Positions 7,615 through 16,863 of a DNA stretch of 64,000 bases are shown in pieces. The first letter of the stretch is position 1, and every line of letters begins with the position of its first letter. The notes under the pieces were generated by a model. It saw nothing but the letters and a program-made list of their open reading frames with translations. It was not told the DNA's origin and searched no databases. The position numbers were made by a program, and so were the translations under genes. Source of the DNA: Flavobacterium lipolyticum (lineage in GTDB: Bacteria > Bacteroidota > Bacteroidia > Flavobacteriales > Flavobacteriaceae); assembly GCF_020905335.1 (NCBI RefSeq), contig NZ_JAJJMN010000001.1, positions 3,038,001 to 3,102,000 of the forward strand, in the 5' to 3' direction.

Positions 7615-7645
7615 AAAAAAGCTTCAGATTTCTCTGAAGCTTTGT
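7615..7645 (-). terminator. Terminator of tRNA-fMet
   Basis: Inverted repeat AAAGCTTCAGA / TCTGAAGCTTT with a 4-base loop, followed on the minus strand by a T-run. It lies 5 bases beyond the tRNA 3' end. A near-identical copy is at 6651-6681. Confidence 0.85.
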
Positions 7646-7650
7646 GTTAG

Positions 7651-7723
7651 TAGCGGGAACAGGACTCGAACCTGTGACCTTCGGGTTATGAGCCCGACGA
7701 GCTGCCTACTGCTCTATCCCGCG
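7651..7723 (-). tRNA. Initiator tRNA-Met (CAT)
   Basis: A 73-base cloverleaf read on the minus strand. Acceptor strands are CGCGGGA and TCCCGCT with an unpaired C1 opposite T72. The D stem is GAGC/GCTC with A11:T24. The anticodon arm is TCGGG-CTCATAA-CCCGA, and the T arm is ACAGG-TTCGAGT-CCTGT. Unpaired position 1:72, three consecutive G:C pairs at the foot of the anticodon stem and A11:T24 are the three marks of a bacterial initiator tRNA. CCA is not encoded. Confidence 0.95.
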
Positions 7724-7735
7724 ATGTTTCGGGTG

Positions 7736-7765
7736 CAAAGATACGCCGTTTTTTGAGAAATCCAA
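7736..7765 (-). promoter_or_regulatory. Promoter of tRNA-fMet
   Basis: On the minus strand TTG (7765-7763) is followed after 19 bases by TATCTTTG (7743-7736), an excellent match to the Bacteroidota TTG-N19-TAnnTTTG pattern. It lies 12 bases upstream of the tRNA 5' end. Confidence 0.8.
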
Positions 7766-7812
7766 CGAAAAGATTAAAAAATGTTTTATTTTCTGTATTG
7801 AGTTGATATGAC

Positions 7813-7820
7813 TACCTTTG
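7813..7820 (+). promoter_or_regulatory. Putative -7 element of era (TACCTTTG)
   Basis: Matches TAnnTTTG and lies 52 bases before the era ATG. A TTG at the standard spacing is not evident. Confidence 0.55.
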
Positions 7821-7872
7821 CACCCGAGACCCTTGGGTCAAATGGTCCTCAGTACAATTAAATAATACACAA

Positions 7873-8754
7873 ATGTCACATAAAGCAGGTTTTGTAAACA
7901 TCATCGGGAATCCAAACGTTGGAAAATCAACATTGATGAACGCCTTTGTTGGAGAAAGATTATCGATCATTACTTCAAAAGCACAAACAACACGTCATAG
8001 AATCTTAGGAATCGTAAATGGCGAAGATTTTCAGTTGGTACTTTCAGATACGCCCGGAATTATAAAACCGGCTTATGAAATGCAGGAGTCGATGATGAAC
8101 TTTGTAAAATCGGCTTTTGAAGATGCAGATATTTTGATTTATATGGTCGAAATAGGAGAGCAGGATTTAAAAGACGAAGCTTTCTTTAATAAAATCATCT
8201 TTGCTAAAATTCCGGTTTTGTTATTGTTGAATAAAATCGACAATTCCAATCAGGAACAATTAGAAGAGCAGGTTGCTTTTTGGAAAGACAAAGTGCCAAA
8301 CGCTGAAATTTTCCCAATCTCGGCCTTACAGAATTTTAATGTACCGGAAGTTTTTAGCCGAATCATCGAATTGTTGCCGGAATCACCTGCCTATTATCCA
8401 AAAGATCAATTGACAGACAAACCGGAACGTTTTTTCGTGAACGAGACTATTCGTGAGAAAATCTTATTGAACTATAGCAAAGAGATTCCGTATGCGGTTG
8501 AAATCGTAACAGAAGAATTTTTTGAAGATGAAAAAATTATCCGTATCCGTTCGGTAATTATGGTAGAGCGCGATACACAAAAAGGAATTATTATCGGACA
8601 TAAAGGAGCTGCTTTGAAAAAAGTGGGAATGGATGCCAGAATAGATTTAGAGAAATTCTTCGGAAAACAAATTCATATCGAACTTTACGTGAAAGTGAAC
8701 AAAAACTGGAGAAGTAATGCCAATATGCTGAAACGATTCGGGTATAATCAGTAA
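7873..8754 (+). CDS. era: GTPase Era
   Basis: Era binds the 3' end of 16S rRNA and helps 30S subunit maturation, coupling it to growth. The 293 residues are full length. GTPase motifs are clear: G1 GNPNVGKST (12-20), G2 around TTRHR (39-43), G3 DTPG (59-62), G4 NKID (120-123) and G5 SAL (150-152). A C-terminal type II KH domain follows, with its GxxG loop GHKG at 242-245. The ATG start gives the usual short N-terminus. It is followed on the same strand by der after 222 bases that include an inverted repeat, so the two are probably separate transcripts. Confidence 0.98.
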   Translation: MSHKAGFVNIIGNPNVGKSTLMNAFVGERLSIITSKAQTTRHRILGIVNGEDFQLVLSDTPGIIKPAYEMQESMMNFVKSAFEDADILIYMVEIGEQDLKDEAFFNKIIFAKIPVLLLLNKIDNSNQEQLEEQVAFWKDKVPNAEIFPISALQNFNVPEVFSRIIELLPESPAYYPKDQLTDKPERFFVNETIREKILLNYSKEIPYAVEIVTEEFFEDEKIIRIRSVIMVERDTQKGIIIGHKGAALKKVGMDARIDLEKFFGKQIHIELYVKVNKNWRSNANMLKRFGYNQ

Positions 8755-8765
8755 AAAGAGTTTAC

Positions 8766-8815
8766 AGTCGCAGTTTACAGTCTTAGTCTGAAAACTGTGA
8801 CTGTAAACTGCGACT
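8766..8815. terminator. Inverted repeat between era and der
   Basis: Perfect 17-bp arms AGTCGCAGTTTACAGTC (8766-8782) and its inverse complement (8799-8815), followed by an A-rich stretch. It can fold as a strong hairpin and may end the era transcript, though no good T-run follows. The arm sequence is the same CAGTTTACAGTC motif that forms the tandem array at 57204-57357. Confidence 0.5.
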
Positions 8816-8871
8816 AAAAATATAAAAACTTAGGTACTTAGAAACTTAGCCTCTCAGCAACTTTTTTTAAC

Positions 8872-8879
8872 TACCTTTG
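8872..8879 (+). promoter_or_regulatory. Putative -7 element of der (TACCTTTG)
   Basis: Exact TAnnTTTG match 97 bases upstream of the der ATG. A low-complexity run of TCTAAAATCTAAAAT-type repeats lies between it and the gene. Confidence 0.5.
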
Positions 8880-8976
8880 CAAAAAATTAAAATAAAGCAT
8901 TTTGTATTTATAAGGGATAGAATTTTAGGAAACTAAAAATCTAAAATCTAAAGTCCAAAATCTAAAATTCAAAAAA

Positions 8977-10287
8977 ATGAATAATAACATTGTTGCGATA
9001 GTAGGAAGACCTAATGTGGGGAAATCAACCCTTTTTAATAGGCTGATACAAAGAAGAGAAGCTATTGTAGATTCAGTATCTGGGGTTACCCGTGATAGAA
9101 ACTATGGTAAAAGCGAGTGGAACGGAAAAGAGTTTTCTGTGATTGATACCGGTGGATACGTTCGCGGATCTGATGACGTATTTGAAGGTGAAATCCGTAA
9201 ACAGGTAGAGTTGGCTATCGACGAAGCCGATGTTATTATTTTTGTTGTGGATGTTGAAGAAGGTATTACCCCAATGGATGAAACGGTGGCTAAATTGTTG
9301 CGTAAAGTAACAAAACCGGTTTTATTGGCAGTAAACAAAGTAGACAACGCCATGCGTGAGAAAGACGCGATTGAGTTTTATAATCTTGGTTTAGGAGATT
9401 ATTACACATTCGCCAGTATTTCAGGAAGTGGAACTGGAGATTTGTTAGATGCTTTAATTGATGCATTTCCGGAGAAACCGGAAGTTGAGGTTAAAGAAGA
9501 TTTGCCTCGTTTTGCAGTTGTAGGACGTCCGAATGCCGGTAAATCAAGTTTTATCAACGCTTTGATCGGGCAGGATCGTTATATTGTAACCGATATTGCA
9601 GGAACGACCCGTGATGCAATTGATACAAAATTTGATCGTTTTGGTTTTGAATTTAACCTAGTTGATACTGCGGGAATCCGTCGTAAAGCTAAAGTGAAGG
9701 AAGATTTAGAGTTTTATTCTGTAATGCGTTCGGTTCGTGCCATCGAGCATGCAGATATCTGTATATTGGTTATCGATGCAACCCGCGGATTTGAAGGACA
9801 GGATCAGAGTATTTTCTGGCTGGCTGAGAAAAACCGTAAAGGAGTTGTAATCTTGGTAAACAAATGGGATTTGGTAGAAAAAGACACCATGTCGACACGT
9901 GATTATGAAGAGAAAATCAAAAAAGAGTTAATGCCTTTTACTGATGTGCCAATTTTATTCGTTTCGGCTTTAACCAAACAACGTTTGTTGAAAGCATTGG
10001 AAGCTACAGTTCAGGTTTTTGAAAATAGAAAACAAAGAATTGCTACTTCAAAATTCAACGAATACATGTTGAAAGTAATTGAAGCTTATCCGCCACCGGC
10101 AACAAAAGGAAAGTATGTGAAAATTAAATATTGTATGCAGTTGCCAACGCAAACACCTCAGTTTGTGTTTTTTGCTAACATGCCACAATACGTTAAAGAA
10201 CCTTACAAACGTTATCTGGAAAATAAAATTAGAGAAAATTGGGATTTCGCAGGAGTGCCAATCGATATTTATATCAGAGAAAAATAA
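8977..10287 (+). CDS. der: Ribosome-biogenesis GTPase Der (EngA)
   Basis: Der has two tandem GTPase domains and a C-terminal KH-like domain and is needed for 50S assembly. Domain 1 has G1 GRPNVGKST (10-18), G3 DTGG (57-60) and G4 NKVD (120-123). Domain 2 has G1 GRPNAGKSS (183-191), G3 DTAG (230-233) and G4 NKWD (295-298). The KH-like part runs from about 350 to the end at 436. The length and the double G-domain layout are standard. A rho-independent terminator follows immediately. Confidence 0.98.
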   Translation: MNNNIVAIVGRPNVGKSTLFNRLIQRREAIVDSVSGVTRDRNYGKSEWNGKEFSVIDTGGYVRGSDDVFEGEIRKQVELAIDEADVIIFVVDVEEGITPMDETVAKLLRKVTKPVLLAVNKVDNAMREKDAIEFYNLGLGDYYTFASISGSGTGDLLDALIDAFPEKPEVEVKEDLPRFAVVGRPNAGKSSFINALIGQDRYIVTDIAGTTRDAIDTKFDRFGFEFNLVDTAGIRRKAKVKEDLEFYSVMRSVRAIEHADICILVIDATRGFEGQDQSIFWLAEKNRKGVVILVNKWDLVEKDTMSTRDYEEKIKKELMPFTDVPILFVSALTKQRLLKALEATVQVFENRKQRIATSKFNEYMLKVIEAYPPPATKGKYVKIKYCMQLPTQTPQFVFFANMPQYVKEPYKRYLENKIRENWDFAGVPIDIYIREK

Positions 10288-10291
10288 AAGT

Positions 10292-10320
10292 AAAAGTCCT
10301 CCTAAAAGAGGACTTTTTTT
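10292..10320 (+). terminator. Rho-independent terminator of der
   Basis: Arms AAAAGTCCTC and GAGGACTTTT with a 6-base loop and a run of seven T, five bases after the der stop codon. Confidence 0.9.
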
Positions 10321-10361
10321 ATGCCTTGTTGTTAGTTTGAACTTGTTTGGGGTAATTCATC

Positions 10362-10504
10362 TTAACACATAGGAACAGAGGTTCTATATGCATAAAAACA
10401 GGCGTTTCACTTCATTGAAATACACATAACTTCTTATATGAGAGAAATGTATTTCTTTTTTGTTCTCTTTTTAGATCTAAAAAAACTATGTTCCTATGTG
10501 TTAA
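10362..10504. repeat. 143-bp intergenic element with 16-bp inverted ends
   Basis: The ends TTAACACATAGGAACA (10362-10377) and TGTTCCTATGTGTTAA (10489-10504) are perfect inverse complements. The interior is AT-rich and non-coding. The size and perfect terminal repeats resemble a non-autonomous palindromic element. No flanking direct repeat was recognised. Confidence 0.6.
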
Positions 10505-10645
10505 AAATGTTTTTAAAATTACATTCAACGAGTTAATTCGAACTATTTTTGTTAGGCTTAGTGGTATACTATTTGACCGAATGTTTCGTTCACAATAAAC
10601 CTTTTAGCTCTTATGGAGTCTTACTGTCTCAAACGAACCATTTTC

Positions 10646-13396
10646 ATGACCAAATATTTATATTTCCTGATTACATTTCTTTTTTGTTATGCGGCCAGCG
10701 CGCAGAATGATATTGTTATTAAAGGAACCGTAGTAGATATCAATACGCAATTGCCGCTTGAGCTGGCAACGGTTTATTTTACCACGGTTAAAGATTCTAC
10801 CGTAATCGAATATGCGACAACTGATAAAAATGGAGCTTTTAGCATTACCACTAAAAAGTATGATAAACCTGTTTTTCTGAAGGTTAATTATATGGGATAT
10901 CAGCCTTATTTTGAAGAAGAAAAGAGTATTCAGGAGAGTAAGGATTTTGGGAAATTGTATTTGCTTGAAAACGTAAACGCCTTAAAAAATGTCGTGATAA
11001 AAAGCGAAGCACCGCCCATTACCATTAAAAAAGACACGCTAGAATTTAATGCGGCTTCCTATAAAGTCCGTCCGGACTCCAATGTAGAGACTTTATTGAA
11101 ACAATTACCGGGTTTTGATGTGGGAACCGACGGAAAAGTGACCGTAAACGGAAGGGAAGTCAATCAGGTCTTAGTTAACGGCAAAGTTTTTTTTGACAAA
11201 GACGGCGCGATTGCCTTAAAGAATCTGCCCGCGGAAATAATCAAAAAGGTTCAGGTGTCTGATTTTAAAACAAAAAAAGAAGAACTCTCCAGGCAGGAAT
11301 CGACTTCAGATTTTTCAAGCATCAACATTACGATCGACGAAAAGAAAAACAAAGGATACTTTGGGAAAATATTGGGTGGCTATGGTTCTGACGATCGCTA
11401 TGAAAGCAGCCTGATCCTGAATTTTTTTAATAACAAACAGAAAATAAGTCTTTTGGCCTCTTCCAATAATATTAATTCCACAAGTTTTGCAATGGACGAG
11501 GTTTTTGATACGATGGGAGGCGGACGAAACAGTAAGGGAAATACTAGTTCAGGTAGTGGTAAAGGAATCACACAGTCGAATTTAGTCGGGCTTAATTACT
11601 CCGATGATTGGTCGAAAAGCTGGTCGGGAATGGGAAGTTATAATTTCTCGAATTCCGTTAATACTAATGACAGCAAGTCAGATCAGGTGAGTTTTTTGCC
11701 CACCGGAAATATTGCCACTTCGGCCGATTCTAAAACCAGAAATGAAAATACCGGAAACAACGCAAATTTTGAACTGGAGTATAAAATTGATCCCACAACC
11801 CGATTGGTCATAACGCCAAAAGTCAATCAATCCCGTTCGAATAATAACTCGTCTTCATCAAGTTTTTCGGAAGATGAAAATGGAAATTCTTTAAATGAAA
11901 GCAGCGCCAAATCCTACTCGGAAAGTACCAATACGAGTTTGGGGAATACCATCAATTTTAATAAAGCTTTCAAGAAGGATTATCGTAATTTTAATCTTTC
12001 TTTTGACAGTAATAACACCAGTACAGATAGCGAGGCTCGAAATCTCTCTCAAACTATTTTTTATCAGGACAGCAAACCTAATGACGATAGAAATCAAAAA
12101 AGCCTAAACAACAACAAAAGTGATGTTTATTCTCTCGAACTTGAGTATACCGAGCCGGTGACAGATTCACTGAGGTTAAGATTCGGTTCAAATTTTGACT
12201 GGAATAAAGAGGTCAAAGAGGCAAAAACATTCGATTTTGACAATGCAACACAAACGTATTCGGATTTGAATGAATCTTTAACCAATTATACCACTTCAAA
12301 ACAAAATTCCTTCAGTCCGAAAGTTGGATTAACCTGGCAAAAGCGAAAATTTACGGTTAATTTAAGCAGTAGAACTGCCATTGTAGCGTTTGACAATCAT
12401 TCTTTATACCTGAACAATGCTACCGATTTGAACAAACGATATGCTTTGCCTTATGGCGATTTTCAGGTTCGATACAAATTTAGCCGTTCGAAAAATTTGT
12501 CATTCAAATACGATTATTCCAATGCGCTTCCTACGGCCGTTCAGTTGATGCCGGTTTTAAATTTAACGAATCCGTTGAATACGATTACCGGAAATCCTGA
12601 TTTGATTCCTATTGAGAAAAATAGTGCTAATATTAGCTTCAGGAACTATGATTTCCGTACGCGTTCCGGTTACAGTTTGTTTGTAAGGGGAGATTATTAT
12701 AACAACGATGTGGTTTCGACTTCAGTTTATGACGATAGTGGAAAGAGAACAACTACTTATGTCAATATTTCGGGAACTTACACGACCTCGATTGGTGGTA
12801 ACTGGAATCAGTCGGTAAAAAGAGATGCTCACCTTTTTAGATATGGTTTGGGATTAAATGCAAGTTATTCTTTTGATAAAGGATTTACCAATGCTGTATT
12901 GTACAATGCAAAATCAACAGCAATTACTCCAAAGCTTAATTTTACCTATGAATACGGTGAGTTGTTAATCATTTCACCATCTTATAGTTTATCTTATAAC
13001 GAAACCAAGTACGAGAATTCTTCAAGAGATGCCAGTTCAAATGTGGTACACAGAATCAATTTACAGACGACAAGTTATTGGCCAGAAAATCTGATTTTTG
13101 GAAATGATTTTGGTTACACTTATAATTCAAGCATTTCGGGTAATTTCAAAAAAGATTTTTATCTGTGGAATACCAGTTTGTCCTACGGTTTCTTGGATAA
13201 AAAAGTATATGCTAAAGTAAAAGTTTACGACGTTCTAAACCAAAATCAAAGCGCGACGACGTCGATTTCGGCAACATCAATCCGTGATGAAGAAAACACT
13301 GTTTTAAAGCGTTATATCATGTTCTCCGTAAGTTATAAAATAGGAAATTTTGCTGCTGAAAAAGGGAAAAAGAAGAGGCAAAGAGAAGAGTTTTGA
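10646..13396 (+). CDS. Outer-membrane beta-barrel protein with carboxypeptidase regulatory-like domain
   Basis: I start at ATG 10646 (916 residues) because it places a normal signal peptide (MTKYLYFLITFLFCYAASAQ) at the N-terminus; the frame is open 11 codons further upstream. After the signal come a CarboxypepD_reg-like beta-sandwich (about 23-105) and a plug-like region (about 120-240, DSNVETLLKQLPGFDV, QVLVNGKVFF, LPAEIIKKVQV). A long Ser/Asn-rich barrel follows to the C-terminus, which ends in a basic tail KGKKKRQREEF. No TonB box is obvious. The family (TonB-receptor-like, OMP_b-brl_3) is common in Bacteroidota; its substrate cannot be inferred. It appears monocistronic. Confidence 0.85.
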   Translation: MTKYLYFLITFLFCYAASAQNDIVIKGTVVDINTQLPLELATVYFTTVKDSTVIEYATTDKNGAFSITTKKYDKPVFLKVNYMGYQPYFEEEKSIQESKDFGKLYLLENVNALKNVVIKSEAPPITIKKDTLEFNAASYKVRPDSNVETLLKQLPGFDVGTDGKVTVNGREVNQVLVNGKVFFDKDGAIALKNLPAEIIKKVQVSDFKTKKEELSRQESTSDFSSINITIDEKKNKGYFGKILGGYGSDDRYESSLILNFFNNKQKISLLASSNNINSTSFAMDEVFDTMGGGRNSKGNTSSGSGKGITQSNLVGLNYSDDWSKSWSGMGSYNFSNSVNTNDSKSDQVSFLPTGNIATSADSKTRNENTGNNANFELEYKIDPTTRLVITPKVNQSRSNNNSSSSSFSEDENGNSLNESSAKSYSESTNTSLGNTINFNKAFKKDYRNFNLSFDSNNTSTDSEARNLSQTIFYQDSKPNDDRNQKSLNNNKSDVYSLELEYTEPVTDSLRLRFGSNFDWNKEVKEAKTFDFDNATQTYSDLNESLTNYTTSKQNSFSPKVGLTWQKRKFTVNLSSRTAIVAFDNHSLYLNNATDLNKRYALPYGDFQVRYKFSRSKNLSFKYDYSNALPTAVQLMPVLNLTNPLNTITGNPDLIPIEKNSANISFRNYDFRTRSGYSLFVRGDYYNNDVVSTSVYDDSGKRTTTYVNISGTYTTSIGGNWNQSVKRDAHLFRYGLGLNASYSFDKGFTNAVLYNAKSTAITPKLNFTYEYGELLIISPSYSLSYNETKYENSSRDASSNVVHRINLQTTSYWPENLIFGNDFGYTYNSSISGNFKKDFYLWNTSLSYGFLDKKVYAKVKVYDVLNQNQSATTSISATSIRDEENTVLKRYIMFSVSYKIGNFAAEKGKKKRQREEF

Positions 13397-13507
13397 TTTC
13401 CAGGCGGAACAAGACAATAATGGTTTTTATTTGAAAGACAGCTAGGATGCTGGATTTTTAGACATTAGATTTTTGGAATTTGGAGTTTGAAATTTTAGAA
13501 ATAAAAA

Positions 13508-13540
13508 AAACGAGGCAAGTTTTAAAAACCTGCCTCGTTT
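13508..13540. terminator. Bidirectional terminator between convergent genes
   Basis: Arms AAACGAGGCA and TGCCTCGTTT separated by an AT-rich loop, flanked by A-run and T-run. It sits between the convergent beta-barrel and TonB-receptor genes. Confidence 0.8.
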
Positions 13541-13563
13541 AGTGTATAAAATTAACTAACTGG

Positions 13564-16110
13564 TTATAATGAATATTTTAAAGTAATACCATAAGTTCTT
13601 TGATCACCAAGTACAGCGGCATATTGTCCGGAATTTCCACCGGCAGGCAGTAATTGCTCATAGTAATCTTTGTTTAATAAGTTACGACCCCAGAACTGAA
13701 CAGATAGTCCGTCTGACGCGCGGAATCCTAAACGAGCGTTAAAAATAGCATATCCCGGAACCACTAAGTATTTTGAAGCAGAAGGGCTTGATGAAAATTC
13801 AGAACGTGCATAAGAATCAACAGCTAAGAAGATTTTTCCTTTGTTTCCGAAGAATTTTGCATTATCAGAAAGCTCACCCCCTAGTGATCCTGCCCATTTT
13901 GAAGCACCCGGTAATTCTGTTCCTGAAACATCTTTAAAAGCTACGGGAGCTCCCGTTTCTTCTAACGGAAGTGGTGCATTGGTAAATTTAACATATTTTG
14001 CATCTGTATAAGTCGCGGCTGCATTCACAGTCAAGTGCTGGCTAAAAACAAAACTGGCATCAAGTTCAGCACCTCTTACGCGTACTTTATCAGCATTGGC
14101 AAGATAACCACGGTTTACACCAAGTTCGGCTGCCTGAACATTGGTTTGAAAGTCTTTGATTTCCGTATTAAAGAAAGTCAGATTAAAGATGGAATTTTTG
14201 AACGGAGAAGTTTTTACTCCAACTTCATAATGATTTACTTTTTCTGGTTTGATTACTGCAAGATCCAATAATGGTAGTCCTTTTGAATCTGTTGGAAGCC
14301 CTGCAACATTTACACCCACCGGTTTGTAACTTTTAGCGTAAGTAGCATAAGCGTTGATTTTATCAGATGCTTTATAAGATACTGTTATGTTTCCTGAGAA
14401 ATCGGTATTGTCAGTATTCGAAGCAAAAGACTGGTCCGAGTAAACCGATTTTTTAAGTGCCAGTAAAGCCGGATCAGTAGTTTGAAGACCACCGTAAGTC
14501 GTACGGCTGTAGTGAGCATCTTTTTTGTCAAAGTTATATCTCACACCCGGCAATACATGTAAACGCTCAGTAATTGCCCAGTCAACCTGACCAAAAACAG
14601 CAGCACTGGAAGCTCTGATTCTGGCATCTGTTTTAATTCCGTATCCTTCAAAAAGTCCCGGAGTTTTCCATAGCGGACTGGTACTGCTTTGTGAGAACCT
14701 CCATTGAGCATTACCGGATTCTTCTGTTCCGTTTGTTTGCGAAGTTTGATCAATAAAGAAGGCACCAACAACACCACTAAGTTTAGAAGTTAGTTGACCT
14801 GCGTAACGTACTTCTTGTGTAAATTGAGTCTGTCTGGTTGGGTTTTGAGACTTAGCCAAAACTTGTAATCCTGTAAAGTCTCTGTCATTTGATGGATCCC
14901 AGTTCCAAAAACGCCATGCGGTAGTGGAAGTAAGTGTTCCTGATCCAATTTTAGTATCAACGTTAAGAGAAATACCTCCCATGTCCTGTCCTGAACGCCA
15001 TGGGGTATCGTGATCGATTTTTCGGTCAAAAGCATTTTGGCTTGGAAGCTGATAATTTAAATCTTTAATGATGGCATTAAATTGTCTGTAACCAGCTCTT
15101 TGTGTAGGCGCAACACCGGCTACAACCTGCGCGTATCCATCCGGACGTTGCGTTGTGATATCGGCTGCCAGAATAATATTAGTATTTTCTGACGGAGTAA
15201 AAAGCAATTGCCCTCTAATTCCCTGATTGTTTAAACTGTTTGTAGGTCTTCCCGTAGCCACATTGTCGATCAAACCATCGCGTTGTGTACCTGAAAAGGA
15301 GATACGACCCGCTACTTTTTTACCCAATGCTCCGGTAACGGATGCTTTCGCCTGAAGAAAAGCATAATTTCCGTAACTCACTTCAAAATCAGCACCAGTA
15401 GTAAAACTTGGTTTGCGAGTGGTAATATTAAAAGCACCAGAGGTAGTATTTTTACCAAACAAAGATCCTTGTGGTCCGCGTAATACTTCAATTTGTTCTA
15501 CGTCGATAAAATCAAGAGTAGTGGCTGCCGGACGGGCATAATAAACCCCATCTACATAAAAACCAACACCTGGATCAATACCATCGTTAGTAAGTCCGAA
15601 AGGAGAACCAAGGCTACGAATATTGATTCCTGTATTTCTCGGATTTGAAGAATATAATTGTACAGAAGGAACGAGTTCTTTAATTCGGTTCACATTAAAA
15701 GCTCCGGTTTGTTCTGCCTGTTTACCGGTAATTACCGATACAGCGATTGGCACGTCCTGAACTTTTTCGATTCTGCGTCGAGAAGAAACCACTACTTCAA
15801 TAAGTTCGTTTTCTTCTTTGATGGTTATTTGCAGGGGAGTTATAGGTAAATCGGTAAGTTCGATCTCAGTGGTTTTATAACCTACATATTGAACTAATAA
15901 GGTTAACGGAAGTTTTCCTCTGCTGTCGATACTGAATTTTCCGTTTTGGTCGGAAGTAGTATTTGAGGTTGTCCCTTTTATAACAATGTTTGCCGCTTCT
16001 AAAGGGATGTTTTCGCTTGTTTTAACAACACCTTCAATGTTTTGTGCAAAGGATATGGAGAAAGTTAAAAAAGATAAGATTGTAAGTATATTTTTTGTCG
16101 AATTTTTCAT
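13564..16110 (-). CDS. TonB-dependent receptor
   Basis: The protein has 848 residues. A signal peptide (about 1-22, ending SFAQ) is followed by a CarboxypepD_reg-like domain (about 23-100, GVVKTSENIPLEAANIVIKG). The plug (about 117-232) contains VPIAVSVITGKQAEQ, FYVDGVYYARPAA and VLRGPQGSLFGKNTTSGAFNI, and a 22-strand barrel ends ...RTYGITLKYSL. It imports a ligand across the outer membrane using TonB energy. The plug style (VLRGPQGTLFGRNT-like) is that of iron-complex receptors, but no substrate can be assigned. An Rrf2 regulator gene lies 251 bases upstream on the same strand, which suggests control by Fe-S, iron or sulfur status. Confidence 0.93.
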   Translation of the reverse strand: MKNSTKNILTILSFLTFSISFAQNIEGVVKTSENIPLEAANIVIKGTTSNTTSDQNGKFSIDSRGKLPLTLLVQYVGYKTTEIELTDLPITPLQITIKEENELIEVVVSSRRRIEKVQDVPIAVSVITGKQAEQTGAFNVNRIKELVPSVQLYSSNPRNTGINIRSLGSPFGLTNDGIDPGVGFYVDGVYYARPAATTLDFIDVEQIEVLRGPQGSLFGKNTTSGAFNITTRKPSFTTGADFEVSYGNYAFLQAKASVTGALGKKVAGRISFSGTQRDGLIDNVATGRPTNSLNNQGIRGQLLFTPSENTNIILAADITTQRPDGYAQVVAGVAPTQRAGYRQFNAIIKDLNYQLPSQNAFDRKIDHDTPWRSGQDMGGISLNVDTKIGSGTLTSTTAWRFWNWDPSNDRDFTGLQVLAKSQNPTRQTQFTQEVRYAGQLTSKLSGVVGAFFIDQTSQTNGTEESGNAQWRFSQSSTSPLWKTPGLFEGYGIKTDARIRASSAAVFGQVDWAITERLHVLPGVRYNFDKKDAHYSRTTYGGLQTTDPALLALKKSVYSDQSFASNTDNTDFSGNITVSYKASDKINAYATYAKSYKPVGVNVAGLPTDSKGLPLLDLAVIKPEKVNHYEVGVKTSPFKNSIFNLTFFNTEIKDFQTNVQAAELGVNRGYLANADKVRVRGAELDASFVFSQHLTVNAAATYTDAKYVKFTNAPLPLEETGAPVAFKDVSGTELPGASKWAGSLGGELSDNAKFFGNKGKIFLAVDSYARSEFSSSPSASKYLVVPGYAIFNARLGFRASDGLSVQFWGRNLLNKDYYEQLLPAGGNSGQYAAVLGDQRTYGITLKYSL

Positions 16111-16310
16111 TTTTACATTAAGTATATGTGATTAGTAGAATTTAAAATAAATTTTTTTTACCAACACATACACATTGTAGAAGAATAGTTGTTCACAGTT
16201 GTGAATGGAATAATATAATTTCTTTGCAAAAGATTTTTCGATACATCGATTGGTTGTGAATGTACTCTCATAGTTAAAACTTTAGTAAATGATTTGTTAA
16301 TTATTTTTTG

Positions 16311-16340
16311 CAAATATATATATAAATTCTATCGATTTAC
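16311..16340 (-). promoter_or_regulatory. Promoter and possible Rrf2 site upstream of the TonB receptor
   Basis: On the minus strand TATATTTG (16318-16311) matches the -7 consensus. Just upstream is the imperfect palindrome CTATCGATTTACTAG (16329-16343 on the plus strand), overlapping the place of the -33 element. This could be the binding site of the adjacent Rrf2 regulator. Only the -7 match is direct; the operator is inferred. Confidence 0.4.
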
Positions 16341-16361
16341 TAGGAATTAAAAAATATTTTT

Positions 16362-16775
16362 TTATTTCTTGATGAGAGAGGCGATTGTGATGCCTTGCAT
16401 GGCCTTAAGAGTCTCGTCCCGAATGATCATTAAACCATGTCTTAAGCTGCACTCTTCCTCGGTTTTACAATCTGAACATGGTTCGTAAAAGTTTAAGGAA
16501 GCACAAGGCAATAAGGCAATTGCGCCATCAAATAAACGGTGAATTTCTGCCAGAGTGATGTCATTTTTGGAGCGTATCAGATAATATCCGCCAAATTTTC
16601 CCTGCTTACTGCTTACCAAACGCCCTCGTTTCAGGTCTAATAAAATCTGCTCCAGGAACTTTTTAGGAATATTGGCTCCATCAGCGATTTCAATAGTTCT
16701 TGAAATGTGATTTTCTTCTTGTTCTGCTAAATAAAGTAAGGCCTTAAGGGCGTATTTTGCTTTATGTGATAACAT
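16362..16775 (-). CDS. Rrf2-family transcriptional regulator with Fe-S-type cysteines
   Basis: The protein has 137 residues. The N-terminal winged helix (MLSHKAKYALKALLYLAEQ, then GANIPKKFLEQILLDLKRGRLVSSKQGKFGGYYL) is typical of the family. Cysteines at 91, 100, 103 and 109, followed by His113, lie where IscR-type members hold a [2Fe-2S] cluster. It may therefore sense Fe-S or iron/sulfur supply rather than act like cysteine-synthase-dependent CymR. The gene precedes the TonB receptor on the same strand. Its own 5' region is a 250-bp heptanucleotide array, which is unusual. Confidence 0.9.
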   Translation of the reverse strand: MLSHKAKYALKALLYLAEQEENHISRTIEIADGANIPKKFLEQILLDLKRGRLVSSKQGKFGGYYLIRSKNDITLAEIHRLFDGAIALLPCASLNFYEPCSDCKTEEECSLRHGLMIIRDETLKAMQGITIASLIKK

Positions 16776-16863
16776 CTTTTGTTTTAATTATGAATTATAA
16801 ATTGTGAGTTGTGGGTTGTGGGTAGTTAAACTTAAATTTTATTTTAAAATTTAAGTTTAAGGG

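Noticed and set aside
174..7650. The island as a prophage or insertion sequence
   Set aside because: No transposase, integrase, recombinase or phage structural gene is visible, and the repeats are not terminal to a transposase gene.
7651..7723. Elongator tRNA-Met or tRNA-Ile2 (CAT anticodon)
   Set aside because: The unpaired 1:72 position, the three G:C pairs in the anticodon stem and A11:T24 indicate the initiator tRNA.
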